From Metellina segmentata (taxonomy: Eukaryota > Arthropoda > Arachnida > Araneae > Tetragnathidae): a stretch of DNA of 64,000 nt. Below, piece after piece: positions 45,718 to 57,490 of the stretch. A model generated the notes under the pieces. That model worked only from the letters and a program-made list of their open reading frames with translations. It was not told the origin of the DNA and made no database searches. Numbering within the stretch: the first letter of the stretch is position 1; every line of letters begins with the position of its first letter. The DNA is taken from assembly GCA_947359465.1 (NCBI GenBank), contig OX375876.1, forward strand, positions 63,370,998 through 63,434,997. The letters run 5' to 3'. The position numbers and the translations under genes were made by a program.

Positions 45718-46740
45718 AGGAATTTTTATCGTTTTCATTCACACATACTTAAAAATGTTAGATTTTTTTACTTCATTGAATATTCTTTTTTCTTTTCGTA
45801 AGAAGTTTTCATTTTTTAATGTTGTGAAAGTAAAATTATTGTTGGAACAATATAATAATGATGGTAGTAAAGTACCTTTCGCAAGTACGAGAATACGTAA
45901 TGTTGAAGGAGAACCTGTGAGAACTACATTAAATCTTCTAGCAATAGAAATGTAAAAAAAAAATAATAAAATTTATACATAAAATTTATGAGTACAGCTA
46001 GTATAAAAAAATTGTGCCCATTCTTACCGCGATTGATCAACAAACAAAAACACTTCTACAAACAAAATTTGGATTGAAACAAAAATAAACAAACTAAAAA
46101 GTCACAAATTTTAAACGAAAGTTACTGCTTTATAAACATTGTATTCATAAGAAGAAAATATCCAGAAAAAAATTTATTTGCGAATCTAAAACCCTTTGTC
46201 ACTTTTATAGGCTAAGGGGACGAGGATTCAAATGAGACCTCATCATGCAATTCTAGAGGTTACTGCTGAGCTACATATATTTTTATGAGGTTTTGAACCT
46301 GGTACAAGTTCTATTACCGGTGACCTCATTACCCGTTACTTTATTTCTGGCACCTGCGTTTCTCAAATGTCAGTTTCACGCAAACTGTGTTGTTATTATT
46401 GCTCTAATTTGCGTTAAAGTGAGTTACCCGACTACGTTGTCTTTTACGTTGATGGAATGAAGATAGGGTGTTATGTAAATAACGCTAAAAAGAAATTCCA
46501 TTGTAGAATTTGCACTCGTTATTGTGTGGAAGAATGTGGCGTGGAATGTAAAGTAGTTCACAGAACGAGGAGTTAACCTCATGATGCCGATGTCTCGCAT
46601 CTGTGGAGGAAATGCGCTTGAAATGTGTTTATCTTTCAGTTCCTAAAGTGCTTCAACATTGTTCATCATTTTTGAATTTGTCTTTATGCTGAAAAGGGTT
46701 TCAGCAAGATTATCAATGACTCATGATATCCTCGTGAATC
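45718..46740. other. AT-rich spacer with a tRNA-like remnant
   Basis: At 46207-46275 the minus strand reads GTAGCTCAGCAGTAACCTCT...CATTTGAATCCTCGTCCCC, resembling A- and B-box regions of a tRNA. Stems do not pair well and no body family is recognised, so it may be a degraded SINE head. The rest is unassigned. Confidence 0.4.
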
Positions 46741-46860
46741 GTTGCTAGGTATTATAAAGTCTCACTATAGCAACACATCTCTGTTGCACAAACTTAGAAT
46801 CCTTAGTCTATGGGCTGTTGGCGACTAACCAAGATCAATCCCCAAGGAAGAAATCCGTCG
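46741..46860 (-). mobile_element. SINE-A tail fragment, with internal insertion
   Basis: GCTAGGTATTATAAAGTCTC, ACTATAGCAACACA, then after about 45 unrelated bases CTATGGGCTGTTGGCGACTA and AAGATCAATCCCCAAGGAAG. Reverse complement of the SINE-A tail. Confidence 0.55.
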
Positions 46861-46929
46861 TTGAATCGGTGGATAACAATGAAGTGAATTTTGCAAGTTT
46901 ACAGTCGTATAGATAATCTTGGTTACCTA

Positions 46930-46976
<47 letters not shown>
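46930..46976 (+). repeat. (TA)n microsatellite
   Basis: About 22-23 TA units. Confidence 0.97.
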
Positions 46977-46977
<1 letters not shown>

Positions 46978-48423
46978 ATATTCGACATGAATAAAGTTCA
47001 TTATTCGAAAGAAAGTTGCAACAGTTGCTCTTATCGTTCATCTAAAAGTTATGCAATGCATTATCATCTATGACGAATTCTGAAATTTTAGAACAGACAG
47101 TAAAACTTTGCTTGGTAAGTTTTATGGAATATCACCACCAGAATTTTTCATCAACCTCATCACAGCTAAGCAATTTAAGCCCGCTATTACTTAAAATTAT
47201 CTATATGCGAGACAGTCACAGATTTGTAATTCAATTTTCCATGATCACTTAAAAGTGCCACACTGAAACTGGCAAATACGTGAACTTCTAATGCACAACT
47301 ACGAGCTTGGTTAGCACAATTTAGTAGTGGAAGAGTTTAATTTTCAAGTACGCCATTTTGGTACCTCATTTAATGTGAGCATATACAGATATTGACGCTG
47401 AATCTCATTACTTTCAGAAGCCTTTGATTACATCTTTAAGTAACTCGAATGAATAATACATGGAAGAAACACGAAAAGAATCTGCGAAATGTGTCTACGA
47501 ATACATCCATCTATCCATCATGCTTTTAGAAAGAGCTTAATTTCTTCAGAAACATTATTCTAAAGCAAGTTACGAGGTACTGTGATTTATTCGAAATCTA
47601 ATCACTTGGAAACGAAATTAATTATTGTTCGCCTTTCCGATTGGAAGCATAAGCAAAGATTTCGTACTAAGGATACTATTGGGAATCCGAGAAAGATTAT
47701 TTACTTCCAATCTAGCTCAGACGCAATCCAAATTCAATTAAATGGGTTAAGAACTATGAACTTTTTCCTCTGGCTTTTCAAGGAATAATTTAGAAGCCAG
47801 ATGCTTCCATGCCTGGAATCAGAATCTAGAGTATTTAATTACGAAAGGTTGTTTGGATACTCAGGAGTATTTTTGCACTCGATAAAATTCTCATGAAAGA
47901 GGCTTTTTTTCCAACAACTATAGCTTCTTGTCTATTAGATAAATTGGCACAGTTCTTTTTTTCCATTATTAAACAGCTATAACTTCTGAGAAAATATCAA
48001 ACTCTTTTATTCATATTTTTTGTCACAGAAGTTGAATTAACTATAACATACACGAAAATGAATTTATATACGAGTTAATATCTAGAGAAAACAGTAAAAG
48101 GTGTTTTTCAAGTAGAGGTTTATTTCAGGTAGTTATATTTCTCTTTTCAGCTTTTTATTACGTTTAAGAGAATCAATATTAGCTTCTTTCAATATTTTTA
48201 ATTAACATAAATGAAGCACCAATAATTTTAATAAATATTTTATTCATCTTACTTTTTTGTCTGTGAGTTAATTATAATTCGTATATGCTATCTTTAGAAT
48301 GAAATATTCTGCCTAGGAACGTTATTGTTTAACGTTTCAGGTGTTTGAAGGATATTTTAAAGAAATAGGCAAATGAGTTGATTTTGTGAAGAATCAATTG
48401 ATTCTTCCAATTAAACAGTTAAC
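46977..48423. other. AT-rich spacer
   Basis: No recognised feature. Frames at 47070-47252 and 47582-47788 have no domain. Confidence 0.5.
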
Positions 48424-49022
48424 ATGACACCTGGCTCTCTGGACTTAGGCCTAACTGGCGCCTACCTAAGCTTGCAAACAGAGACCTGTCCCCCCCCCCT
48501 TTCTGAAGGGGTACAGAGGGAACGTCGCCGATTCGAATGATCGTACTGGTACGTCACGAAGGCTCTCAGCCAATTCGGACGAGGCGCCGACCCATGGACT
48601 TGAATTTGGAGAAGAAAGACGATTTTGACTTTTGGACGTTGGACTGACGGTTGAGCAGAGACGGGACAGCGGTTCATGGTTTTTTGCGTACTTGTGGAGT
48701 CCTGAAAAGAGCGATCGCTCACTCCAACATTTTCGTGAGGATATCTATCCTATTAAGAGGATTCAGGAACACCCAGTTCCAAACTGATTGAACTTTGGGA
48801 ACATCCTGTTCCAAAACTGCCGCGTAATTCAGGAACATTCGGTTCCAAACTGCTTCAAATTCGGGAACATCCTGTTCCGAACGTCCGTCGTACTCCATCC
48901 GAATCCTGTCCCTGAACTTTAAACAATTTGTAAATAACTTCATTAATCTAGAATAAAGAAAACTCTATGCTGTAAGAAATCTAGTGATTGATGCGCTACC
49001 CTGCTAGATTCAGTTCTTTACA
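48424..49022 (+). mobile_element. Possible solo LTR
   Basis: About 600 bp starting TGACACCTGGCTCTCTGG and ending TTCAGTTCTTTACA. The 5' half is GC-rich in an otherwise AT-rich region, and a polyadenylation signal AATAAA lies at 48952-48957, about 65 bp before the end. TG...CA termini, GC contrast and signal position fit an LTR. No matching second LTR, primer-binding site or clear TSD is seen, so this is tentative. It contains the GGAAC dyad array below. Confidence 0.35.
48766..48878 (+). repeat. Four GGAAC-N5-GTTCC dyads, 32-34-bp spacing
   Basis: Dyads at 48766-48780, 48798-48812, 48832-48846 and 48864-48878. First and third, and second and fourth, are closest to each other, giving a 66-bp higher-order unit. 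The dyad resembles a palindromic nuclear-receptor half-site arrangement, but no function is shown. Minus-strand translation repeats EQDVP and VWN motifs. Confidence 0.9.
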
Positions 49023-49504
49023 ATTTCCCCTTGCACGTGTAACTGAATTGAATCGATAACTTGAATAAAGGATCATATCCAATTTATACCACAAAAATAA
49101 TTTACCGGAACTCTTTTTTGTAAAAGCCTATGTAAATAAAACACTGAAAACGTTTCTCGTTAGATTTCCATAATTCCAATGAAACGGCGTCTTCGGATAA
49201 TACTTATTCTTTCAAGATCAAAGAAAGAACTTCTATCACAGCAAGGCTCCTTCAAAGGAGTGCATGAGGGAGAATATTCAACCGGATTTAATATATATCT
49301 TTCTCTATACATCACTAAATGCTCACATTAACGCAGCGATCCAGACTTAATTAAAACAACCCGACGGGTGAGCTGTATCCAGTTCAGTGGGGGAGCTAGA
49401 GGTCAAATGGATCAAGTCAAATAAATTCGCTTAATTTCCAGGAATACGTACAACCAATTTGCATATCATTTCACACTGAGCGAAAATACCTCGAATAAAT
49501 GCCT

Positions 49505-49632
49505 CGGCCTAATTTTACTTCGACCACCATACAGTACGTTTAGGGCTTTACCGTTTGTCATGATACAGTACTATATGGTAATAAAGTACATCGCCCACAT
49601 TACTAACCGGAATTCTGATACACCCGTAAGCA

Positions 49633-49678
<46 letters not shown>

Positions 49679-49723
49679 TATAGATAGATAATATATATAT
49701 ATATATTTATATGCTATGTGTGC

Positions 49724-49797
<74 letters not shown>

Positions 49798-49933
49798 TCA
49801 TATAGTGCTTACGGGTGTATCAGAATTCCGGTTAGTAATGTGGGCGATGTACTTTATTACCATATAGTACTGTATCATGACAAACGGTAAAGCCCTAAAC
49901 GTACTGTGTGGTGGTCGAAGTAAAATTAGGCCG
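49505..49933. repeat. Near-perfect long palindrome with (TA)n centre
   Basis: The 135-bp left arm (49505-49639, starting TCGGCCTAATTTTACTTCGA) is repeated inverted at 49799-49933 with one mismatch I can find (CCATACAG against CCACACAG). The centre of about 159 bp is (TA)n with AGATAGATAG and GCTATGTGTGC interruptions. Non-coding apart from repeat-driven frames. It could be a foldback element, a recent inverted duplication, a hairpin-RNA locus or a sequencing/assembly artefact. Confidence 0.95.
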
Positions 49934-50786
49934 ATATATATATATATATATAAAACACTAACGTTCGTGGACCCGAAATCGACTTTATTTGTGTATCGTC
50001 GAATGGCAACTATCAACGTAAATAAAATAACCCAGATATTTTGAATTTTTGCTGTTTTCAAATAGTCGAGGTCAATTTCTCTGCAAAATAAGGAATTAAA
50101 TTTAATATTTATGTTTGAACTGACTTTTTATTTCTTCCTTTGATGTAAAAGCAATTTAAACGTAATTTTGTCACCCGGTATCTGGCCACGTCAGAATTAA
50201 TGTTTACTTTTTTAATATGATTTAGAATTCCGTGTTTGGGTATTTGAGTTGACTGCGAGATGTTGAGGACATATTTGAGGATTCCCAAGTACTATAAATA
50301 TGTGTTCTTTTTGTTAATAAATCATTATTGTCTTTGTCAATATCGGTGAAAAGTCTTTTGTCGCATTATTCTAGTTCACAATATATTCAGGAAGTCGAAA
50401 TTCATCACGTTTGAATAAATACGTACGTGTTTTTTTTTTTCATAATTTTGCATTTTTTCAAGGATTGGAATTTTATTTTTGTTTGCATTATGTGTACCGG
50501 TATATTACCTATTGCAGAAATATTATTTAGGAGTTAGATTTTAATGATATGTCTATTTCCTGCAAAATATCATTAGACATGGGTAATTTCGTAGCGGTAT
50601 ATGTACATTTCGACCAACTTTCCTTAAATATTTGATTGAATACGCAATGATTTAAAGAATTGTTTCATAAAAATAAGTAAAATATACATATCAAAACATG
50701 TTTAATTATAGTGTGAAAATTTTTTTTTTTAAAAGCACTATTACACACCTTCGAGCGCTAGCCGGCGCAGCCCGGCTAGTAACTAA
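49934..50786 (+). mobile_element. Possible Helitron-like element, 3' end visible
   Basis: At 50758-50779 an 8-bp-arm hairpin CTAGCCGG / CCGGCTAG with a 6-nt loop precedes CTAA at 50783-50786, followed by T. A hairpin a few nt upstream of a CTRR end, inserted before T, is the Helitron 3' signature. The 5' end is uncertain; the (TA)n-AAAACAC sequence just after the palindrome near 49933 is one candidate. No Rep/helicase coding sequence is present. Confidence 0.35.
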
Positions 50787-51084
50787 TATTTTATTATTTT
50801 GACCGAAGTATTGAGTGCTCTTTAACCTTTTTAAATGAAAGTTAACTCTTGCCAAATGATACTGAATACATCTTTATAGTTCAATGAACTACATGACTTG
50901 AGATAGAAGACGATTGCTCAGTTTAATGTGATTTTTAGATTGCTCGTGAATTAATAATACTCTGCTTAGGGCCTCTTCAAACCAACAGAAACCTGGTCAA
51001 TCCGATTCAATCTGAATTCAGTAGAACGTGACAATTGAAGATTCTCGATAGCCCTCTTCCTTGAGGAATAACTTCTTCGATTTA
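50787..51084. other. Unassigned spacer
   Basis: Nothing recognised. Confidence 0.5.
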
Positions 51085-51305
51085 ACCCTTCACGTGTATT
51101 TGACGAGATGTCTCATCCATCAAAATCCTACCAATTTTGAAAATGACGTGACATCTAATCGTCAAAATCTTGCTGATTTCTTATGACTACGAGATCAATA
51201 TCTGGTTAGTTTTCTTCATTGGCGAGATGTATCGTCCATCAAGATCTGGTCAGTTTTTCTGATGAAGGGACACACCTTCAAGGCAACCACCAAGATAGTT
51301 TAAAC
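51085..51305. repeat. REP-P copy
   Basis: AACCCTTCACGTGTATTTGA, GACGAGATGTCTCATCCATC, CGTCAAAATCTTGCTGATTT, CATCAAGATCTGGTCAGTTT, ending TTCAAGGCAACCACCAAGAT. One of the longest units, about 220 bp. Confidence 0.75.
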
Positions 51306-52324
51306 TTTTCACACTACCAGAATCAAGAGCGTTCCGTTTCAACGCACCGTAATCTATGTTAGACAGTCTATACCAGATTCAAATCGATTTATATAGACAC
51401 AGATTCCGTACTGCTATGTGACCTACTATAAACTTTTAACGCAAAATCTCCTAAGTCCCTAATTAGTATTATACACGCCATGTTTTAATGAAAGACAAGC
51501 GCCCCAGCTTTTAGTCTATATAAACGCACCATTACACGAATGGTTTTCTCCACACAGATTTGCTTACCTTAATTGGTTGAGACGGATGGGCAAATGAATG
51601 TCCTCAAATCATTTTGAAGCTTCCTAATCGGCATTTCATTGAGTCACTTCCCCAGTGAGTAATCAAGATCATACATATCCAACATGATGCCCTCACTCCA
51701 CCCAGTAGACCTCCAACTTCGAAAAGTCTGGGTTCGGCACTTAACGATTTCCAATGCAGTAATTAAAAGCTTCTTAAGGCCTATTAAGTCTCTAAATAGG
51801 AGTTATTAGTGAGACGAATTTGGCTGATATGAGATTTCAGAATCAATTTGAGACCTCGGAATCTTTCCAGCTTGTGGTGTGATTAGAGGGAACTGTGACA
51901 ACCTAATACATGAGAGGATGGATGAATCAGTTTTCGACACTTTTTTGTAGTGCAGGATTCATAATGTGGTGAATAAAGGTTTGGGGATTATGAAGATGCA
52001 TGTCAAATTAGTCTGGACTTAAAATTCCTCAGTGACTGATCACTTTAGCAAGAGGCTGTATTCCTTTGTTAATTACGTTTTGTAAACGAATTGGGTGGTA
52101 TATACAAATCAAAGTAACGTAAGGAAAAGAAACCTCATGTATTCAAGGAGATTGATGTACGAAATAAAATTAAATACTTCTTGTCGATTCGGAAGGATTC
52201 TTTGTAATTACTTACAAAAAATATCTTTAGCTTGCTTAAATTGATTGGAAATATCAATTGGAAATTCATTTAACCTTCAAAGTGAACTTTTCTGAAAGAG
52301 TTATCTAGTCATTCATTATTTTAG
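51306..52324. other. AT-rich spacer
   Basis: No recognised gene or repeat. Confidence 0.5.
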
Positions 52325-52480
52325 GTCAAGAGTGACCAAATGGTCATGGACGAGATATCTCGTCTTTAGATGAAAACTAACCAAATCTTGATCTCGTTAA
52401 TGGCAATAATGACGATATATATTGCCATTAGTATAGTTAGTCATATCTGAAGGACGAGGTAGATCGTTCAAACTACTAGG
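52325..52480. repeat. REP-P copy
   Basis: ACCAAATGGTCATG, the perfect palindrome GACGAGATATCTCGTC (52349-52364), CTAACCAAATCTTGATCTCG, and GAAGGACGAGGTAGATCGTTC at the far end. Confidence 0.75.
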
Positions 52481-53390
52481 AAGAATAATGATGGAAATAA
52501 TTAAGGCTATATTCTAGGGCTGCTTAAATATAAAAAGTGAGTATGTATCGATAATGTTTAGGATGGTCAACCTAGTCATTATTTGGAAATGAAATAGACG
52601 TGAAGTTATGGTACCAGAATTGAAAGTTCCAAACTAGCACCAGTACACCACCAGATTAAACCCCAGTTTACAACTACTGATAGTTTCGATCAGTTGAATT
52701 ATATTATCCACCAAAGATAAGTTATCCAAATAAATATCCACCAAATATACTATCCACCAAGCTTATAAATCTGGAATTAAGATGATGTCTAATGTTTAAT
52801 TTGACCAATCATTATTGTAAACTAGGTAATGCTATTTTTTGTAAAATTTTCAAACGTAATAAAGTTGTTTTTTAGTTTCTTTCGAATACCGTTGCTGCTC
52901 GAACATGAATGTCTAGTTGGTTAGTTAATTGGGTTAGATTTTATGGCGCAAGGGCATTATCATATTTTTCCAAAGGGTGCCAAACATAAGACAGGCAGTG
53001 TCAAGTAAATGGCATGGAAACATAAAAAATGCTGTACTGATAGAGCCGAGAAATCAACACAGTGTAAATAACAGTGGGAAATCTCACTGAGCCAAGGTGA
53101 TCCAATAATTAAGAGGAACTTATTTTCAGTCGAAACAAAACAACAATGATTGTTAAAACAAATACCATTCTTCCCTGCTCGATTTATTATTTGGGAAAAA
53201 GTCTAATGTTTGATAGATTAATACATCGTTACGTTCATATCTATATCGATAAATGGTGTCTTAGCGATATCTTCAGATAGGATTCAAATTGATGAGTGAT
53301 AGTTTAAGGCACGCCCCATATTTGCCCAATACAAGTGCTGCAACTATAGGGGCTACAGCAGGCCAGTTGCTTTTGTCGCGGATTAACATA
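52481..53390. other. AT-rich spacer
   Basis: A short local repeat TATCCACCAAAGATA / TATCCACCAAATATAC lies at 52703-52760. Nothing else is recognised. Confidence 0.5.
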
Positions 53391-53394
53391 GTTA

Positions 53395-53590
53395 CGAGTA
53401 GTTACGAGTTTGAAGCTGGATCCAACCATACCGCCGTGTATGTAATATTTGCTGCATATTAAAACTGTAGTGGTTTTAAATATACTCACTTTGAAGTGGA
53501 GTGGAAACTTAGAGAGCGTAGAGCCAGTTCAAGATTTGGACATCGTCATCTGACCGTGGTTCCAGAATTAAGAGCTGTCCTTCGTAATAA
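53395..53590 (+). mobile_element. SINE-A, rearranged
   Basis: The B-box region (GTTACGAGTTTGAAGCTGGA, ATCCAACCATACCGCCGTGT) is separated by unrelated sequence from the central block (CATCGTCATCTGACCGTGGT) and AGAGCTGTCCTTCG. A decayed copy with internal replacement. Confidence 0.5.
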
Positions 53591-54244
53591 CAAACGCAAA
53601 TGGATGCCATGGAAATTTTTGGCTCTGTCCAGTAGATTATTTTCCAGACTCTCTTCCTTTCACAAGTATAAACCAATTTTTAGAAGAGATTATAATGTAT
53701 ACAATATTAAAACACCCACACTCGTAATATTTTATTTTATAACACATGCAATTGTTTCTTTGGTTGAGTAAAAAAGTAGCATCTCTAAAATTTTCTGAAA
53801 CTTTTCCAATCTGAAAAAGATTAGAGTATTTAAAAATAAATTGTAAAACGTAGTACATTTATTTATTTTGTATTTAATCATTAATTAAAAATTTATACAT
53901 AAAATGTGAAATTTTTTAACTATTTGTGGGAAATTCTATCTTGATTGTCTTCTCTTTTTTTCTTTTGAATCAACATTTTTAACTTTTTAGAGTAGCTCGA
54001 TTTTTGTTAAAGTTTGATGAACTATTTATGCGCATACGAACCTTTGGTAATTTAGTCGATTGCTGATTTTCACTTAATTAATTAAAAGAAACATTTTCGT
54101 AAGTTTGGTCACCTGAAAAAAATCGGGTGTTCAATATTATGTTTCTTAACATTACACGTTAGTTGTTTAACACTCTGAAGGATCATGCAAAAAAACATTT
54201 TTCAGCCCTCAGTCTATGGTTCATAAATTCTAGCCACTTTTGAC
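53591..54244. other. AT-rich spacer
   Basis: Nothing recognised. Confidence 0.5.
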
Positions 54245-54305
54245 CTTTTTGACGAATAGAATGTTTCCAACTAATTATATTATAAGGAAATAAATAGTCG
54301 TTCTA

Positions 54306-55117
54306 CAGGAGTTAGACAAAAATATGGAATCACCTAAAAATAAAAAAATAAATAAAATAAAAACATCACAAACCCAAGCCATGTTGTACTCTTGGCAAAA
54401 AGTAGTCGGTATTATGGGTTTGCGATGGCTTTCACTTGACGTTAACTCGGCCAGAAGAGGAAAACAGTGTGAAATAAGACAATTAGACCAAATAACTGTT
54501 CTCCATAGCTCCATAGTTCAGGCTTTATGATTTAAACACCACTTTTTTTAGTTACATGCATTAGCATCACTGATGAATGGTTTTTGAATAGTAGCTCGGC
54601 CATAAATACACTGCTTATGGAGCTCCCTTCTTATCGTTTTGGTTCTCTCAGGGTTTGAGAGCACTACATTCATTTCAGCAGTAATTTTTGCAGGTGTCTG
54701 CTTGTTTTTAGTCACAATCCTCCTTAATGATTGTCCATTACGATCACTCAACACACTTTCGTCCGCGCTGTGATTTAGCGGATGATGTTTTTCCGCTTTT
54801 CAAATATGTGGAATAAATCTTAGATACAGTACCTCTTGAAACACTAAACACTTCGACTACCTTGCTTACGGAAGCATCCACCATGAGACGAGCTCCAACA
54901 ATTTGTCCACTTTCGAAGTCTGTTAGCTCTGACATGATACAATTACAACATAGAACAGTGTCCCGATAACGACTGACCTGCGCAGCGTATTAACGACGTT
55001 GTATAGGTGGCGTCAGAAGGCGAAAACACAAGTGCCACCTACACATTTCACTAGAATAAACATTTCTTTAAAAGCATGCATTTCACGAGGTGTATCCATA
55101 TTTGTGTCCAACCCCTG
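54306..55117 (-). mobile_element. Tc1-like DNA transposon, internally deleted (copy 4)
   Basis: 812 bp with ends CAGGAGTTAGACAAAAATAT and CAGGGGTTGGACACAAATAT (reverse complement of the right end), and TA on both sides (54304-54305, 55118-55119). The N-terminal transposase part is present; the DDE catalytic part is missing, so about half of a normal element has been deleted. Confidence 0.88.
54550..54935 (-). pseudogene. Tc1-like transposase, N-terminal half only
   Basis: Starts at 54935 (MSELTDFESGQIVGARLMVD). The first helix-turn-helix with VFSVSRGTVSKIYSTYLKSG is followed by KTSSAKSQRGRK. After a one-base shift near 54750 it continues LSDRNGQSLRRIVTKNK, AKITAEMNVVLSNPERTKT and IRRELHKQCIYGRATIQKP. 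The DNA-binding half is thus recognisable and the catalytic triad is absent. Sequence type differs from the other three Tc1 copies, so it is a separate subfamily. Confidence 0.88.
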
Positions 55118-55400
55118 TATATAGTCGTTCCAACGGATTATATAATAAGAAAACAATCATTATAACCTTTCCTAACGATTCTATTGTAAGGAAAATAACA
55201 ATATAATTGTTCCAAAGGATTCTATTGTGAGAAAAAGAACATAATCTTTCCAGAGAGTTCTTTTACAAGGAAACAATATTTTCAACGTATTCTATTATAA
55301 GGAGATGAACACTATAATGTCTCAAAGGATTCTTTTATATAGATTGGGCCAATAGCATCTTGCAAAATTATTCTATTCTAAGGAATTGACCAATAGATAC

Positions 55401-57239
55401 TTTTGAAAGGTTGAAATAATGCATGGATACTTTCAACAAATATACGTGGTTATTTAGTTGTTAATTTGTTTAGAGTGGAAAAAGAGCAATACTAAATTAC
55501 TGAAATCTCTCGATGTAAGAGGGTTAAAATGCAGAAACTTGTCGGAATTGAGATAAGAAGGCCCAGATTAGAGAGATCTTAAAGCCGTATGAACTAGATG
55601 ACTAGAATATTAACCATATAATCTGCGGTATACTTATCTGAGATAAGTAATTTACAAACTAGTTCCCCTTGATATACTAACATGGAAGATTCATTGAATA
55701 TCGAATTCATGGAAAACGGGTGGATATTGGTGGAAATCGACTAGTTTCATGGAAGGACTTAGCAAAGATCTATGAAGATTAGGGGAGTACATTATCGTCC
55801 ATTCAAATTATGAGAGGGAATGATGAGTGAAACGTGTCAAACTCAGATTACGATATTAATATAAATCTAGCTGCAATAATCTTCATATGCGATTCTATTA
55901 AAACGAAACTCATTTCATTGTTGAAGGACATCTATAAACGGTATATAATTAGGGATAGAAAACGATAAAAACTTTGATTTATGTGTACTAAAAAATATAC
56001 TTGTATAACAGCACTAAAATAATACTCATTTCTGTACCAAAATAAGTGTGACATTTAATACGAATTTTCACTGTCAAATTTATACAAAGTATGGTAAACA
56101 AATTTATCAAGAGGTTTTTTTTCCTAACTGGTATAATTATTGTATATTAAGATAGTATTTGACATTTAATATAACTTCAGGATTAAAATTATTATTTATA
56201 GGGAGAAGATATTCACGTCTCAGTTTTCTTAATGTGTAAATTTTTGTAGATATTGCATTCAGATGTTGTCATACACTTTGCATTCATACTTGCGATGTTA
56301 AGAAAATGTTTTTAAACTTTCTCAAGATCCGATAAATATTCATTTTTTAACCAGCCTTTTTATTTGCAATAAATTTTTAAAAAATGTTAGATTATTTTAC
56401 ATAATATTCAAATTTGCATGCACTGCATTTATTTTTACAAGTTCCTTTACTTCCATGATACTTTTTTTTAAAATAGCCCAACGTGTTATCACTCTATTTA
56501 AGATTTCTATTCAATGATCCCAAACAATTGCATTACGAGTACTTTTGGAGTGTAAAAACACATGTCTACCGTGAACTGCACATTCCTCTTACTCTGCTAT
56601 ATTTCTTCTCATCCTTCTTTCAGCTTTTGCTGTCATTAAGTCCTGTAATTTTCCGACCACCGCGATTAGTCGCTGAAAGTTCCATCATAATCGCTCGTCG
56701 ATCATTAAGTGAAGGTATAATAATCACAGGATTTTCAAAGAAAGAAAACAGAAAAATCATATTTGGAAAGTTAGAGGCCTTGTGACAGACAATCAATACT
56801 AGAAAAACCAGTTTTAATACGCTTATATGATAAAAAATCATGCTGTCCGATGAATTGCAATTCCTGCTAAAAAGCAGAATAAGAACAAGGGACCTATTAG
56901 CTTTCCGGACACATCTAGGTCGTCAAGACCTCAAGTGGTGTAAGTCCATATGATAAAGCGATAGCAGTAACTAATAACTCCATATAGAACTATTGTCTTT
57001 TGTTTTGACTGCTGGAAGCAATGTCGTAGATTGGGCTACCATATTTTGAAATATTCCTTGACATATCTCTTGTATTTTCGCTACATATAGGTAAATAAAC
57101 TTAATAACTACATGGATTAGGCATTTTCCGATTTAAAATGTCTTATCCTCTGCATGTATTCACAATGCAACCTGTACTCTCTCCTGAATGACTTTTACCA
57201 GATTTTGACTTCTTGTCCAACATAAAATATCGGAACTAG
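55401..57239. other. AT-rich spacer; less AT-rich 56480-56790
   Basis: A 100-codon plus-strand frame at 56483-56785 has no domain and overlaps a minus-strand frame. The segment is unique in the window and may be a conserved non-coding element. No gene is called. Confidence 0.4.
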
Positions 57240-57490
57240 CTACTAGATAGTTGCGAGTTCTAATCTCGATCCAACCAAAAACCGTTGTGTAAGTGGAACA
57301 GACTGGTGACTGGTACGTACAGACTGGTGCCTTTTAAATCTGTCGTAGCCTCAAATTTCATAGTGGTGCGTGGTGTGGAAGTTGTGAGATTAGGGTGACA
57401 GCTCAGGTGATGAGGTCGTGTTAATATCGGGACATCGGCAATAGTCCGTTGTGTTTACCCAGTGCTACGTAAATTCAAGTACCTACCTAC
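57240..57490 (+). mobile_element. SINE-A, with small internal duplication
   Basis: Head end GTTGCGAGTTCTAATCTCGA, first block (ACCGTTGTGTAAGTGG, TTAAATCTGTCGTAGCCTCA) with a local duplication ACAGACTGGTGACTGG / ACAGACTGGTGCC, a shortened central block (GACAGCTCAGGTGATGAGGT) and the tail (CGGCAATAGTCCGTTGTGTT). Confidence 0.7.

Larger units (their letters stand above)
54245..55400 (+). repeat. Minisatellite, about 41-bp unit, split by a Tc1-like element
   Basis: Degenerate units with a TTCCAAAGGATTCTATTGTA-like core followed by AAGGAAAATAACAATATAA. One unit lies left of the transposon (54250-54303), and about six more run from 55118 to 55400. The unit resumes across the insertion (TAGTCGTTC before, TAGTCGTTCC after). 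Confidence 0.75.

Noticed and set aside
45506..45742. 78-codon minus-strand frame as a gene
   Set aside because: It lies in the right TIR of the long-TIR transposon and is mirrored in the left TIR.
56483..56785. Membrane protein frame rich in Leu/Phe
   Set aside because: Hydrophobic composition follows from T-rich DNA; an overlapping minus-strand frame is equally open.
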